This document shows positions 17,279 through 26,586 of a stretch of DNA of 64,000 nt, in pieces. The stretch's first letter is position 1. Every line of letters starts with the position of its first letter. Made by a program: the position numbers and the translations under genes. Location: contig NZ_CANMSY010000002.1 in assembly GCF_947500705.1 (NCBI RefSeq), positions 558,001 to 622,000 of the forward strand, given 5' to 3'. Source of the stretch: an uncultured Brachybacterium sp. Lineage in GTDB: Bacteria > Actinomycetota > Actinomycetes > Actinomycetales > Dermabacteraceae. Under the pieces are notes generated by a model, which did not search any database, had not been told where the DNA came from, and worked only from the letters and a program-made list of their open reading frames with translations.

Positions 17279-18175
17279 ATGAGAATCGCATTCCTGGGAA
17301 CCGGCCGCATGGGCACCGAGCTCGCCCTCCACCTGGTCAAGGGCCATGAGCTGACGGTCTGGAACCGCACCGCGGAGCGCACCGCGCAGCTGGCCGAGGC
17401 GGGTGCCGCGGTCGCCGCCACCGCCGCTGCGGCAGTGGACGGCGCCGAGCTGGTCATCACGTCCCTGTTCGGTCCCGATGCGGTGCGCGAGAGCGTCATC
17501 GCACCGGATCTGATCCCCGCCGGCATCCCCTGGGTGGACACCACCACCGTCTCCCCCGCTGATGCGGACGAATTCGCCGCTGCGGTCCCCACCTATGTGG
17601 GGGTGCCGGTGGTCGGCTCGCTGGGCCCCGCCCGCAACGGCGCGCTCGGCGTCTACGTCGGCACCCCCGACGCGGCCCTGCGGGCCCGGGTGATGGAGCT
17701 GGTGGCGCCCTGGGCCGATCCGACCCGGCTGATCGGGGTGGACTCCGGGCGCAAGGCCGCCGTCGGGAAGCTGCTCGCGAACCTGGCCCTCGCGATCAGC
17801 GCGCAGGGCCTGCGCGAGGCGCTCGCCCTCGGCGAGGCGACCGGAACCTCCGCCGGGGAGACCCTCGAGATGCTCGGCGGGACCGGGCTCGCCTTCATCG
17901 CCACCATGAAGGGCACCTTCGTGCGCGGGGAGCGCACGACCGAGGGTGGCGACTTCACGGCGAATGCGATCGCGAAGGATGCCCGGCTGATGATCGACAC
18001 CGTCGAAGGCCCGGCCGTCGGGGAGGCGAGCGACGACGCCGGCCCTCGTCCGGGCTCCGACCTGCCGGCTCTGCGCGGGGCGCTTGCCTCGCTCGAGGCG
18101 GAGATCGCCGCCGGACACGGCGAGCACGACTTCTCCACCATCCTGCTCGAGGAGGCCGAGCGCACCGGGGAGTGA
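17279..18175 (+). CDS. NAD(P)-dependent beta-hydroxyacid dehydrogenase family protein
   Basis: 298 residues. The N-terminal Rossmann motif GTGRMG sits at residues 7-12. A GSLGPARNGALGVYVG segment corresponds to the substrate-binding loop of the 3-hydroxyisobutyrate/imine-reductase family. GRKAAVGKLLANL holds the catalytic Lys. The substrate is not predictable. The ATG at 17279 follows GGAGAGC. The open frame continues 150 codons upstream, but only antisense to the EEP gene. Asp/Glu-rich residues near 245-260 are an insertion relative to the shortest family members. Confidence 0.88.
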   Translation: MRIAFLGTGRMGTELALHLVKGHELTVWNRTAERTAQLAEAGAAVAATAAAAVDGAELVITSLFGPDAVRESVIAPDLIPAGIPWVDTTTVSPADADEFAAAVPTYVGVPVVGSLGPARNGALGVYVGTPDAALRARVMELVAPWADPTRLIGVDSGRKAAVGKLLANLALAISAQGLREALALGEATGTSAGETLEMLGGTGLAFIATMKGTFVRGERTTEGGDFTANAIAKDARLMIDTVEGPAVGEASDDAGPRPGSDLPALRGALASLEAEIAAGHGEHDFSTILLEEAERTGE

Positions 18176-18212
18176 GCGACCGGCCGAGGCATCGAGCACA
18201 GCGCGCGACGAT

Positions 18213-18749
18213 CTATGGATGCTCAACCCGGGCCGCGGCGAGCACGGCGCGGGCGGTGTCGGATGGCTCCTCGGCGATCGGCACCGCGACATCCTCGACG
18301 GCCGCGGCATCGAGGATCGCGGTGAGCTCGTCGAAGCGGTCCAGATGCCAGGCCAGCGCGTCGGGATCTAGCTCGTGCCGGCGGTGCAGGCGTGCCCGCA
18401 CGAGCTCCCGCGGAGCGAGCAGCCGCACGACGGTCAGACGGAGACCGAGCGCGTCCTGGTACACGGCGTGCGCCGCCCTGTCCTCGATGACTCCGGCGGC
18501 GACCAGCACCTCCGCCCCGGCCTCCCGGTAGTTCCGGGCGACGGAGCGCAGGTTCGCCAGCTCGATCGTGGTGTGGAAGCGGTCCCCGGGCGGGGCGGGC
18601 CAGGCGCGACGGATCGCGTCGAGGTCGATCACGGCGCCGGGGACGCCGTGCTCCTCGAGCAGGGCTCCGACGGCATCGGCGACCGTGGTCTTGCCGACGC
18701 CGACCGCACCGGTGAGCAGCAGCGCCCGGGGTTCCTCTCCCGCGCTCAT
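18213..18749 (-). CDS. P-loop nucleotide kinase-like protein
   Basis: 178 residues. Walker A is GAVGVGKTT at residues ~14-22. VIDLDAIRRAW resembles the substrate/LID entry of small-molecule kinases such as adenylylsulfate or gluconate kinases. A basic LHRRHELDPDAL stretch could be the lid. No specific substrate recognised. The start overlaps the upstream FAD dehydrogenase stop by ATGA (18746-18749), so the two are translationally coupled. Last gene of that operon. Confidence 0.75.
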   Translation of the reverse strand: MSAGEEPRALLLTGAVGVGKTTVADAVGALLEEHGVPGAVIDLDAIRRAWPAPPGDRFHTTIELANLRSVARNYREAGAEVLVAAGVIEDRAAHAVYQDALGLRLTVVRLLAPRELVRARLHRRHELDPDALAWHLDRFDELTAILDAAAVEDVAVPIAEEPSDTARAVLAAARVEHP

Positions 18750-20434
18750 CGCAGGTCCCCTAGCACGCCGCGGGCCGCCTGCCGTCCGGAGAAGAGGCAG
18801 CCGCCGAGGAAGGTGCCCTCCAGGGCGTTGTGTCCGTGCATGCCACCGCCCCCGAAGCCGCTCGCCTCACCGGCGGCGTACAGCCCGGGCAGCAGCTCGG
18901 TGCCGGCGCCCGCGCCCGCCTCGCGCTGCACCCGCCCGCCGAGGTCGGTCTCGAGGCCGCCGAGGGTCTTGCGCAGCAGCACGTGCAGGCGCACCGCGAT
19001 CAGCGGGCCGGCCTTGGGATCCAGCAACCGATGCGGGGCGGCGGTGCGGATCAGCCGGTCGCCCAGGTACTTGCGTGCCCCGCGCAGGGCAGTGATCTGG
19101 GCGTCCTTCGAGAAGGGATTCCGCACCTCCGCGTCCCGGGCGCGGATCACGCGCTCGAGCTCGCGGGCCCCGATCAGCTCCTCGCCGGTCAGCGCGTTCA
19201 TCTGGCGGACCAGGTCCGTGACGGAGTCCGCCTGCAGGAAGTCCTCGCCGTGATCGAGGAAGGCCTGCACCGGACCGGGTGCGCCGGGCCGCACCCGGCC
19301 GAGCACCTGCTTCCAGTCCTTCCCGGTGAGATCCGGGTTCTGCTCGCTGCCCGAGAGCGCGAACTCCTTCTCGATGATCTTCCGGGTGAGCACGAACCAG
19401 GAGTGGTCATGGCCGGTGGTGCGCAGGTGGCGCAGCGTCGAGGTGGTGTCGAAGCCGGGATAGGCGGGCGCCGGCAGTCGCTTCCCGCGGGCGTCGATCC
19501 AGAGCGAGGAAGGGCCCGGGAGGATGCGGATCCCGTGCCCCCGCCAGACTGGGTCCCAGTTGCGGATCCCCTCGGTGTAGTGCCACATCCGGTCCTGGTG
19601 GATCCAGTGCCCGCCGGCCCGGGCGGCGGCGAGCATTCCCGCACCGTCCACGCTCGCCGGCACCCCGTGCACGAACTGCTCCGGCATGGTGCCCAGCTCC
19701 GCGGGCCACAGCTGACGCACCAGCTCCTCGTTGCCGCCGATGCCGCCGGTGGCCACCAGCACCGCCGCGGCGCGCTCCTCGAACTCGCCGGTCACCTCGC
19801 GATCCGAGCCGGCGCCGCGCGAGCTGGCGTCGGCCGCGAGGAGGCTGCCGCGCACCCCGGTCACGCGTCCGTCCTCGACCAGCAGATCCCGGGCGGCATG
19901 CCGGGTGCACAGCGTGATCCGGCCGGCCTCGCGATGCGAGGCCAGCTTGCGCAGGAAGGGTGCCACGATCCCCGGCCCGGTGCCCCAGGTGATGTGGAAG
20001 CGCGGCACCGAGTTGCCATGGCCCTCGGCGCGGCCGTCGCCCCGCTCCGCCCAGCCCACCACCGGGAAGCTGCGGTGGCCGAGCCCACGCAGCCACTCGC
20101 GCTTCTCTCCCGCCGCGAACTGCAGGTACGCCTCTGCCCAGCGGCGTGGCCAGAGGTCTGCGGGACTGTCGAAGGCGGCGGAGCCGAGCCAGTCCTGGCG
20201 GGCCAGGTCCAGGCTGTCACGGATCCCCAGCCGGCGCTGCTCCGGGGTGTCGACGAGGAACAGCCCGCCGAAGCTCCACCAGGCCTGGCCCCCGAGGTCC
20301 TGCTCCCCCTCGCGCTCGAGCAGCAGCACGCGCCTGCCGCCATCGGCGATCTCGGTGGCGGCCACCAGCCCCGCCAGGCCCGCCCCGATCACGATCGCGT
20401 CGTGGTCGCGCGAGGAGTTCGACGGACCGGTCAT
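18746..20434 (-). CDS. FAD-binding dehydrogenase, KstD/fumarate-reductase type
   Basis: 562 residues from ATG 20434. The dinucleotide-binding motif GAGLAGLVAATE begins at residue ~17, followed by LLLERE. The C-terminal FAD segment is LYAAGEASGFGGGGMHGHNALEGTFLGGC. The layout is that of FAD-dependent 3-ketosteroid dehydrogenase/fumarate reductase flavoproteins without a heme domain. The natural substrate is unknown, and related proteins are annotated only as FAD-binding dehydrogenase. It begins one base before the upstream small gene ends and overlaps the downstream kinase start by ATGA, so it is the middle of a three-gene unit. Confidence 0.88.
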   Translation of the reverse strand: MTGPSNSSRDHDAIVIGAGLAGLVAATEIADGGRRVLLLEREGEQDLGGQAWWSFGGLFLVDTPEQRRLGIRDSLDLARQDWLGSAAFDSPADLWPRRWAEAYLQFAAGEKREWLRGLGHRSFPVVGWAERGDGRAEGHGNSVPRFHITWGTGPGIVAPFLRKLASHREAGRITLCTRHAARDLLVEDGRVTGVRGSLLAADASSRGAGSDREVTGEFEERAAAVLVATGGIGGNEELVRQLWPAELGTMPEQFVHGVPASVDGAGMLAAARAGGHWIHQDRMWHYTEGIRNWDPVWRGHGIRILPGPSSLWIDARGKRLPAPAYPGFDTTSTLRHLRTTGHDHSWFVLTRKIIEKEFALSGSEQNPDLTGKDWKQVLGRVRPGAPGPVQAFLDHGEDFLQADSVTDLVRQMNALTGEELIGARELERVIRARDAEVRNPFSKDAQITALRGARKYLGDRLIRTAAPHRLLDPKAGPLIAVRLHVLLRKTLGGLETDLGGRVQREAGAGAGTELLPGLYAAGEASGFGGGGMHGHNALEGTFLGGCLFSGRQAARGVLGDLR

Positions 20435-20435
20435 C

Positions 20436-20783
20436 TCATGGCACCTTGATGCGGCGCACCCGCGTGAGGTGGTCGGTGCTGTTGCGCCCGGACATCGAGC
20501 GGCTCTTCTGGCGGTTGTTGGTCCCGACCCTGCGGTCGCCCTGGCGGAGATTGCCGACGGCGACCTCCGTCTCCTTCTCGAACTTGTGGCGCTTGTCGGT
20601 GTTGCGGTAGTAGCGGTAGATCCCGCCGTAGACCGCGGCGAACACCGCTGGGCCGGCGACGAAGGGGAACGCGATGCCGATCGCCCCGGAATCGGAGTCG
20701 GCCAGCAGCATCGTGGTCGTCGGGTCGGCGGCCAGCTCAGCGAGCAGCGGGAGCATCGCATCCTCCTCGGTCAGGGCCATCAC
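20436..20783 (-). CDS. Hypothetical single-pass membrane protein
   Basis: 115 residues, no family recognised. One hydrophobic segment (~residues 33-53, IGIAFPFVAGPAVFAAVYGG) is followed by a Tyr/Arg/Lys-rich cytosolic tail with KRHKFEKETEV. A second ATG at codon 10 is an alternative start. The stop is 1-2 bp from the FAD dehydrogenase ATG, so the two are probably co-transcribed and coupled. It lies 45 bp downstream of the zinc-ribbon/SPFH genes, possibly in the same transcript. Role unknown. Confidence 0.6.
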   Translation of the reverse strand: MMALTEEDAMLPLLAELAADPTTTMLLADSDSGAIGIAFPFVAGPAVFAAVYGGIYRYYRNTDKRHKFEKETEVAVGNLRQGDRRVGTNNRQKSRSMSGRNSTDHLTRVRRIKVP

Positions 20784-20828
20784 AGCAGGCGGTGCAGCGG
20801 TCGGGCTTGCTCAAAATCATCGTCGGCC

Positions 20829-22319
20829 TCATCCCATCAGGAACCAGCCGAAGCCGACGACGCCGGCGATGACCGCGGCCACGGTGCCGGCGGCGCAGGC
20901 CACGGCGAAGATCTTCGGATGAGAGACGGGGACGGAGCCCATGGTGTTGCCGTTGCGGGCGTTGACCGCGATGTAGTGCACGAGGGAGCCCTCGCCCTTC
21001 GCGGAGTCCGCGTAGCTGTACAGCCACACCGGCACGTACACCGAGACCCAGCGGGTGCCGCGCACGGCGACTCCCTCCTCCTCCCAGCGCACCCCGCGGT
21101 CATAGCGGCCGATGGTGGGGCTCGCCTTCGCCCGGGCGATCGCCAGGAACCGGTTCTCGACCTCGTCGTCCACGTCGCGCACGTTCAGATCGCGGCGCTC
21201 GGACGTGAAGTTCTTGAGGTAGTTCGAGTTGTAGGTGACCGCATTCTCGGTGTCGTACGGCTGCACGGCGCCCAGGATGTTGTTCGTCGCCTGCTTGTTG
21301 TCCTTGATGTCGAAGCGCTCGGCGGACTCCACGGTGAGGTCGTCCACCAGCAGATCGAAGGCACGCTGCACGGAGTAGACATCCGCGTCGTAGTACGTCT
21401 CGGACCGCTTGTTGTCGCCGCTGCCGGTGGTCACCGTGTACTGGCGCGTGGTGACCTCGCCGGTGCCCCGCAGGACGGCATGCATGTTGCCATCGACCAC
21501 CATGTACGGGATGTACACGCCCATCACGTTGTCGGGGACGAACTCGGCTTTGAAGCGGGCGTGCGCGAAAGCCTTGCGCTTGCCCGCGAAGGCATCGATG
21601 CGCTCGATCGCCTCCTCGCGGGTGAGCTGGAAGGGCAGCACCGCGTCGGGGACCGCACCGTTGGGGATCTGGGTGTTGATCGAGAGGGTCTGGCGGCACC
21701 AGTGGCAGCGGGCCTGCAGCTGCTGCTCGACGTTGATGACCACCTCCGCACCGCAGCCCTGGCACTTCAGGGTCACCGTGGTGAGGTCCTCACGGATATC
21801 CGCTGTGCCCGAGGCCATGGTGTGGCCGCGCAGCTCCGCGATCGAGGAGTCCAGGCCGAAGGCCCGCTCCGCGTTCTCCTCGTTCCAGGTGTGACGGCAG
21901 TAGGAGCAGAACAAGGCTTTCGCGGTGAGCGAGTAGTGGATGTCCGAGCTGCCGCAGCGCGGGCACTTGTTCAGGCCGTCGTCCTTGCCCGAGCTCGTGT
22001 CGATGATCCTGTTCGAGGAGTGCTTCAGCGCCGCCTCCGCCGCCCCGGCGACCGCGTCGTCGCCGAGCATCTGCTCCTGGGGCTGCTGTTTGTCGCCCTG
22101 CTGAGCACCGCCGGGCCATTGCGGCATCGCCTGCGGTCCGGCGCTCGGGGCGCCCGACGGGGTGAACCGCGGGTCACCGCCGGGCGGCGCCCCCTGACCG
22201 GACTGTCCGGGGCGCAGCGGCTGCCCGGTGGGAGCGGGCGGGACCGGCCCGCCGGGCCCAGCAGGCCTGGCGGGCTGGTCCGGTCGCGCCCACGGCGGGT
22301 GCTCAGGAGGCACTGTCAT
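20829..22319 (-). CDS. Zinc-ribbon (TFIIB-type) protein with C-terminal membrane anchor
   Basis: 496 residues. The first ~80 residues are Pro/Gly/Gln-rich and disordered. Two double-cysteine zinc ribbons follow: C119-C122 with C138-C141, and C186-C189 with C205-C208. The middle (~220-440) is a beta-rich soluble region unknown to me. The last ~25 residues are a single membrane helix. This arrangement matches actinobacterial proteins annotated as TFIIB-type zinc ribbon-containing that accompany SPFH proteins. It starts 19 bp after the SPFH stop. A structural partnership at the membrane is inference. Confidence 0.82.
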   Translation of the reverse strand: MTVPPEHPPWARPDQPARPAGPGGPVPPAPTGQPLRPGQSGQGAPPGGDPRFTPSGAPSAGPQAMPQWPGGAQQGDKQQPQEQMLGDDAVAGAAEAALKHSSNRIIDTSSGKDDGLNKCPRCGSSDIHYSLTAKALFCSYCRHTWNEENAERAFGLDSSIAELRGHTMASGTADIREDLTTVTLKCQGCGAEVVINVEQQLQARCHWCRQTLSINTQIPNGAVPDAVLPFQLTREEAIERIDAFAGKRKAFAHARFKAEFVPDNVMGVYIPYMVVDGNMHAVLRGTGEVTTRQYTVTTGSGDNKRSETYYDADVYSVQRAFDLLVDDLTVESAERFDIKDNKQATNNILGAVQPYDTENAVTYNSNYLKNFTSERRDLNVRDVDDEVENRFLAIARAKASPTIGRYDRGVRWEEEGVAVRGTRWVSVYVPVWLYSYADSAKGEGSLVHYIAVNARNGNTMGSVPVSHPKIFAVACAAGTVAAVIAGVVGFGWFLMG

Positions 22320-22338
22320 CGCGATGCGTCGTGCCGGC

Positions 22339-23544
22339 TCAGAGACCGAGGGCGGCCTTCTTCGCCGCCTCGTAGTCCGTCTCGGAGATCAGGCCCTGAT
22401 CCAGCATCTGCTTGTACTGGGCGAGCTTCGCCACCGGGTCCTCCTGGGCCGGCGCCGCCTGCTGGGGCTGGGCCTGCTGCTGTTCCTGCGGAGCACCCTG
22501 CTGGCCCGGCGGGGCCCAGGGCTGAACCGGGTTGACCATGCCACCGGCCGCACCCATGCCGGCCCCGAACATCGCCAGGCCTGCACCGCCGCCGGTCTCC
22601 CCGGCGGCCTGCACGCCGCGCGCGGCGGCCTGGTTCATGAACGACTGCGAGCGGGCGCCGGAGAGGGCGTCGGCCTTCTGCACGTCCTTCAGCAGCTCAC
22701 GGGTGTGCTGGTCGTACTCGATCGAGACGATCGCGGTCTTCACGATCGCGAGGCCGCGGTCGCTGGACCAGCGGTAGCCCTCTTCGACAGCGGCGGAGAG
22801 CGACTGCGCGAAGCCCACCGAATCGCCCTGGATCTTGGAGATCCGGTTGCCCTTGTCGGGATCGTTGGTGTAACGGGAGAACGCCTGCGCGAGGGAGCCG
22901 ACGACCTCCTGGAACAGCTGGCTGCCGGCCTTGTTGTCGACGTCGGCGAAGTCGAACACCGGGGCGTTCGCGGAGATGAAGGTCGCGGGCACGAAGTTGT
23001 GCACGAACAGCAGCGGGTCGATGATCCGCAGCGTGTACGAGCCGCGGCACACCGCGCCGACCTGCGAGTTGAGGTAGGCGTCGTCCCAGTAGATCTCCGA
23101 CTGGGTCCCGAAGCGGTTGTCCGGGATCTCCTTGAGGCTCACGTAGAAGGCGAGCTGCTGCGAGGAGGGGCGGCCGCCGAACTTGAACCGCTCCCAGGAG
23201 GTGCCGACGGTCGAGGCGAGGATGTCGTCACCGGCGAAGACGGAGCGGGCATCCGGGGAGGAGTCGTTGAACTCGTACCCCCCGGCCTCGGTGATCAGAC
23301 CGGTCGCCCGGCCGTCGACCACGGTGATCAGCCCGTAGCCCTGGGGGACGAGGATCTTCGAGCCGTTGGAGATGACGTTCTCGCTCCCGCGGGTGTTCGA
23401 GCCGCGACCGGCGTTGGTGCCCTGCGGGACGGCCGGGAACAGCGCTGCCGTCTGCGGCAGACCGTTCGGAACGGTGAGGAAGTCCTTCCACTGATCGGCG
23501 AGCATCCCGCCGACCGCGCCCTTGAATGCCTGGATGAATCCCAT
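22339..23544 (-). CDS. SPFH-domain protein with C-terminal SHOCT-like motif
   Basis: 401 residues from ATG 23544, chosen because AGGAG lies 5-6 nt upstream and homologs begin MGFIQAFKGAVGG. Residues ~50-290 form an SPFH/band-7 region of the virion-core-protein-like type. A Gly/Ala/Pro/Gln-rich linker (~310-370) leads to a SHOCT-like tail (PVAKLAQYKQMLDQGLI). SPFH proteins oligomerise on membranes. This subgroup lacks an obvious N-terminal membrane helix. First gene of the pair with the zinc-ribbon protein. A TAGCAT -10-like box (minus strand, 23585-23590) precedes it. Confidence 0.88.
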   Translation of the reverse strand: MGFIQAFKGAVGGMLADQWKDFLTVPNGLPQTAALFPAVPQGTNAGRGSNTRGSENVISNGSKILVPQGYGLITVVDGRATGLITEAGGYEFNDSSPDARSVFAGDDILASTVGTSWERFKFGGRPSSQQLAFYVSLKEIPDNRFGTQSEIYWDDAYLNSQVGAVCRGSYTLRIIDPLLFVHNFVPATFISANAPVFDFADVDNKAGSQLFQEVVGSLAQAFSRYTNDPDKGNRISKIQGDSVGFAQSLSAAVEEGYRWSSDRGLAIVKTAIVSIEYDQHTRELLKDVQKADALSGARSQSFMNQAAARGVQAAGETGGGAGLAMFGAGMGAAGGMVNPVQPWAPPGQQGAPQEQQQAQPQQAAPAQEDPVAKLAQYKQMLDQGLISETDYEAAKKAALGL

Positions 23545-23626
23545 GTCAGCTCCTTCGTTCCCCCGAGACTGTGTGATCGGAGCCATGCTATCGCGGAGCA
23601 CCCGAATACTCGCTGGATCCGCGGGC

Positions 23627-23632
23627 TACCGT
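23627..23632 (+). promoter_or_regulatory. -10 box TACCGT near transporter start
   Basis: TACCGT ends eight bases before ATG 23641. Leaderless or near-leaderless initiation is possible. Weaker than the six-base examples. Confidence 0.35.
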
Positions 23633-23640
23633 CGCCGGGT

Positions 23641-24597
23641 ATGGAGCGTGAGCAGAGCCGGCAGTGGGCGGAGCGTCATCAGGTCGCGATCTGTCTGCTG
23701 GCGATCGGGGCGGGCGCGGCGCTCGGGGCGCTCCTGCCCGGGGCGGCTCCGACCCTCGAGGTGGCGGTGGAGCCGTCGATCGCCGCCCTGCTGCTGGTGA
23801 CCTTCCTCGGGGTGCCGCTGCGCGGGATCGGGGCGGCACTGGGCGATCGTCGCTTCCTGCTGGCCCTGCTGGCGGTGAACTTCCTGGTCGTCCCGATGAT
23901 CGCCTGGGCGCTCACCCGTCCTCTGACCGGCTCACCCGAGCTGCTGATCGGTGCGCTGCTGGTGCTGCTGGCGCCCTGCATCGACTACGTCCTCGTGTTC
24001 ACCGCGCTCGCGGGCGGGGCGCACGAGCGGCTGCTCGCCGCGACACCGCTGCTCATGCTCGCCCAGATGCTGGCCCTGCCGGTGCTGGTGCCGCTGCTGA
24101 GCGGAGGGGCGGCGGGGCTCATCGACCCGCTCCCGTTCCTGCGCGCCTTCGTGCTGCTGATCGTCCTCCCCCTGCTGGCCGCCGCGCTCCTCCAGCGCTT
24201 CGCCCCGCGCCTGGACCTCGCGCCCGCGATGATTCCGCTGATGGTGCTGGTGCTGATCACGGTGGTCGCCTCCCAGACCCCGCGGGTGCTCGGCGCGGGC
24301 ACGGCGCTGCTCGCAGTGGTGCCCGTCTATCTCGCGTTCCTGCTGCTCGCGACCGGCGCCGGGATCCTGGTCTCGCGACTCGCGCGGCTCCGGACCGCCG
24401 CCGCTCGCGCCCTCACCTTCTCCGGCGCCACCCGCAACTCGCTGGTGGTGCTGCCGCTCGCGCTCGCAATGCCGTCGGCGCTGGTGCCCGCGGCCGTCGT
24501 CACCCAGACCCTCGTCGAGCTGCTGGGGATGGCGGTGCTGGTGCGGGTGCTGCCGCGGTTGATCAGGGACGGATCGCGACCACCAGCCCGATCGTGA
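23641..24597 (+). CDS. BASS-type transporter (bile acid:sodium symporter/arsenical-resistance-like)
   Basis: 318 residues, about ten hydrophobic helices. LAPCIDYVLVFTALAGG near residue 110 and the second repeat with FSGATRNSLVVLPLALAMP near residue 265 match the BASS fold, in which two such broken-helix motifs bind substrate and cation. The CIDY segment resembles Acr3-like arsenite carriers, but no ars regulator or reductase is nearby, so the substrate is open. The frame extends far upstream antisense to the SPFH gene; ATG 23641 gives the normal family length. Convergent with the ABC exporter. Confidence 0.82.
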   Translation: MEREQSRQWAERHQVAICLLAIGAGAALGALLPGAAPTLEVAVEPSIAALLLVTFLGVPLRGIGAALGDRRFLLALLAVNFLVVPMIAWALTRPLTGSPELLIGALLVLLAPCIDYVLVFTALAGGAHERLLAATPLLMLAQMLALPVLVPLLSGGAAGLIDPLPFLRAFVLLIVLPLLAAALLQRFAPRLDLAPAMIPLMVLVLITVVASQTPRVLGAGTALLAVVPVYLAFLLLATGAGILVSRLARLRTAAARALTFSGATRNSLVVLPLALAMPSALVPAAVVTQTLVELLGMAVLVRVLPRLIRDGSRPPARS

Positions 24598-24621
24598 CCG
24601 GATGCCGTTCACCGGCGACAC

Positions 24622-26526
24622 TCAGCCGGTGATGTCGAACGTCGCGAGCTTCTTCTTGTTCCCGGCGCTCTGCAGGTCCAGCAGCTGGGCGTAGATGCCG
24701 CCGCTCGCGGCGAGCTCGGCCGGAGAGCCGATCTCATCGATGCGCCCATCGCTCAGGGTGATGATCCGGTCGACCCCGGCGATCGTGGAGAGGCGATGGG
24801 CGATGATCAGCGAGGTGCGGCCGGCCATCAGCTCCTCGAGCCCCTTCTGCACCTGGATCTCTGCCTTGGTGTCCAGGGCGGAGGTGGCCTCGTCGAGCAC
24901 GAGCACGGGGGCGTCCTTGAGCATCGCGCGGGCCACCGCGATCCGCTGGCGCTGCCCACCGGAGAGCTTGAGCCCGCGCTCCCCGATCACCTGCTCGTAG
25001 CCGGCCGGGAAGCGGCGGATGAAGGTGTCGGCGTTCGCGCGGCGGGCCGCATCGACCACCTCCTCCTCGCTGGCCTCGGGGCGGCCGTACGCGATGTTCT
25101 CGCGGATGCTGCCGGAGAACAGGGAGGCGTCCTGGAAGACCACTCCGATGCGGGAACGCAGCTGGTCCAGCGGCAGCTCCGCGCTGGGACGGCCCACCAC
25201 CTCGATGCTTCCCCGGCGCGGCTCGTACAGGCCCAGCAACAGGTTGACGATGGTGGACTTGCCGCCACCGGACTCCCCCACCAGGGCGATCTTCTCGCCG
25301 CGCGCCACCGCGAAGTCGATCTCGTGCAGCACGTCCTCGCCATCCTCATAGGCGAAGTCGACACCTCGGAAGGCGACCACGGGAGCGCCGGGCACCGCCT
25401 CGATCTCCGGGGAGACGGTGAGCACCGGGGCGGGTGCCCTGTCGTCGGCGTGCCCGTCGACCCCCTCCCCGTCGGCGACGGTGCCGCTCGCATGCCCGGC
25501 ATCCGCGGCGTCCGTCGGCCGCGCGGCCATCACCGCGGCCGTGCGGGGATCCACCGGGGTCTCCATCACCCGGAAGTAGTCCTTGGAGCCGGCGATCGCG
25601 CGCTGGGCGGAGTCGATCACCCAGCTCATCGACTCCACCGGCGCCTTCGCCATGGCCATCAGCTGGATCAGCAGCACCATCTCGCCGATCGTGAACTGCC
25701 CCTGGACGGTGCGCACGAAGATGATCACGTAGATGCCGAAGAAGATGAGGTTCAGGAACGCCCGACGGATCACGTCCATCCGGTGCCAGTGCGAGGACTG
25801 CGCGCGCGTGGTGGCGTCGGTGGAGCGGAAGCGGCGGGAGAAGTCTGCGAGCTCCCCGCGCTCGCGCACGAAGGACTTCACCACCCGGATCTGGCCGACC
25901 ACCTCGGCGAAGCGGCCCGAGGCGATGTCGATCTGCTCGTTCTTCTCCCCCTCCAGGCGCTGCCACTTCACCGAGGTCAACGAGGTCAGCCATACGTAGA
26001 CGGGGAAGACGATCAGCAGCAGCACGGTGAGCGGCCAGGCGTACCAGGCGCTGATCGCGAGCACCGCAGCGGTGGTGATCAGCATCGATGCGAAGGAGTT
26101 CGACATCATCTTGGTGAAGTTCGTGATCTCGGTGATCGAGCGGTTCAGCCTCGCCACGATGGTGCCGGTGATCTCGCCGTCGAACCAGCGCTGGGGCAGG
26201 TGGAGGAGCTTGTCGTAGTAGCGCACCGAGAGGATGGTGCGCATCCGGTTGCTCATCACGTCGCCGAACCAGCCGCCGACGTTGGAGATCACGGTGACGG
26301 CCAGCTCCGCCGCCAGCACCGCCGCGGCGATGAGGACGACGGTGCGCACAGCGGTGCCGGTCCCGCCCTGCTCGTCCACGGCACCCGCGACGGTGTCGGT
26401 CGCGTGACCGATCAGGAAGGGCACCGCGAGGCCCGCGACCGCGGTGAGCACGGAGCAGGCGATGATCGCGATGTACAGCGGGGCGAGGGCACGGGTGAAG
26501 CGGACGATGCGCAGCAGGGATGTCAC
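24622..26526 (-). CDS. ABC exporter, fused membrane and ATPase domains
   Basis: 634 residues. Six membrane helices (residues ~15-320) form a type IV exporter half. The nucleotide-binding domain has Walker A GESGGGKST (~residue 420), signature LSGGQRQR, Walker B VLVLDEAT and H-loop AHRLST. A linker of ~55 residues (~335-390) rich in Ala, Asp and Gly between the domains is longer than usual. The protein probably works as a homodimer exporting a hydrophobic compound or lipid. Its GTG start is six bases after a TAGGCT box. Flanked by two BASS transporters of opposite orientation. Confidence 0.92.
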   Translation of the reverse strand: MTSLLRIVRFTRALAPLYIAIIACSVLTAVAGLAVPFLIGHATDTVAGAVDEQGGTGTAVRTVVLIAAAVLAAELAVTVISNVGGWFGDVMSNRMRTILSVRYYDKLLHLPQRWFDGEITGTIVARLNRSITEITNFTKMMSNSFASMLITTAAVLAISAWYAWPLTVLLLIVFPVYVWLTSLTSVKWQRLEGEKNEQIDIASGRFAEVVGQIRVVKSFVRERGELADFSRRFRSTDATTRAQSSHWHRMDVIRRAFLNLIFFGIYVIIFVRTVQGQFTIGEMVLLIQLMAMAKAPVESMSWVIDSAQRAIAGSKDYFRVMETPVDPRTAAVMAARPTDAADAGHASGTVADGEGVDGHADDRAPAPVLTVSPEIEAVPGAPVVAFRGVDFAYEDGEDVLHEIDFAVARGEKIALVGESGGGKSTIVNLLLGLYEPRRGSIEVVGRPSAELPLDQLRSRIGVVFQDASLFSGSIRENIAYGRPEASEEEVVDAARRANADTFIRRFPAGYEQVIGERGLKLSGGQRQRIAVARAMLKDAPVLVLDEATSALDTKAEIQVQKGLEELMAGRTSLIIAHRLSTIAGVDRIITLSDGRIDEIGSPAELAASGGIYAQLLDLQSAGNKKKLATFDITG

Positions 26527-26532
26527 CTGCTC

Positions 26533-26538
26533 AGCCTA
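26533..26538 (-). promoter_or_regulatory. -10 box TAGGCT, leaderless ABC exporter promoter
   Basis: TAGGCT on the minus strand ends six bases before the GTG start at 26526 and supports that start. Confidence 0.45.
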
Positions 26539-26586
26539 GGCGGGGCCCTCCGGCCTGACCACGTGCTTCTGCTCTCCCCACGTGCT

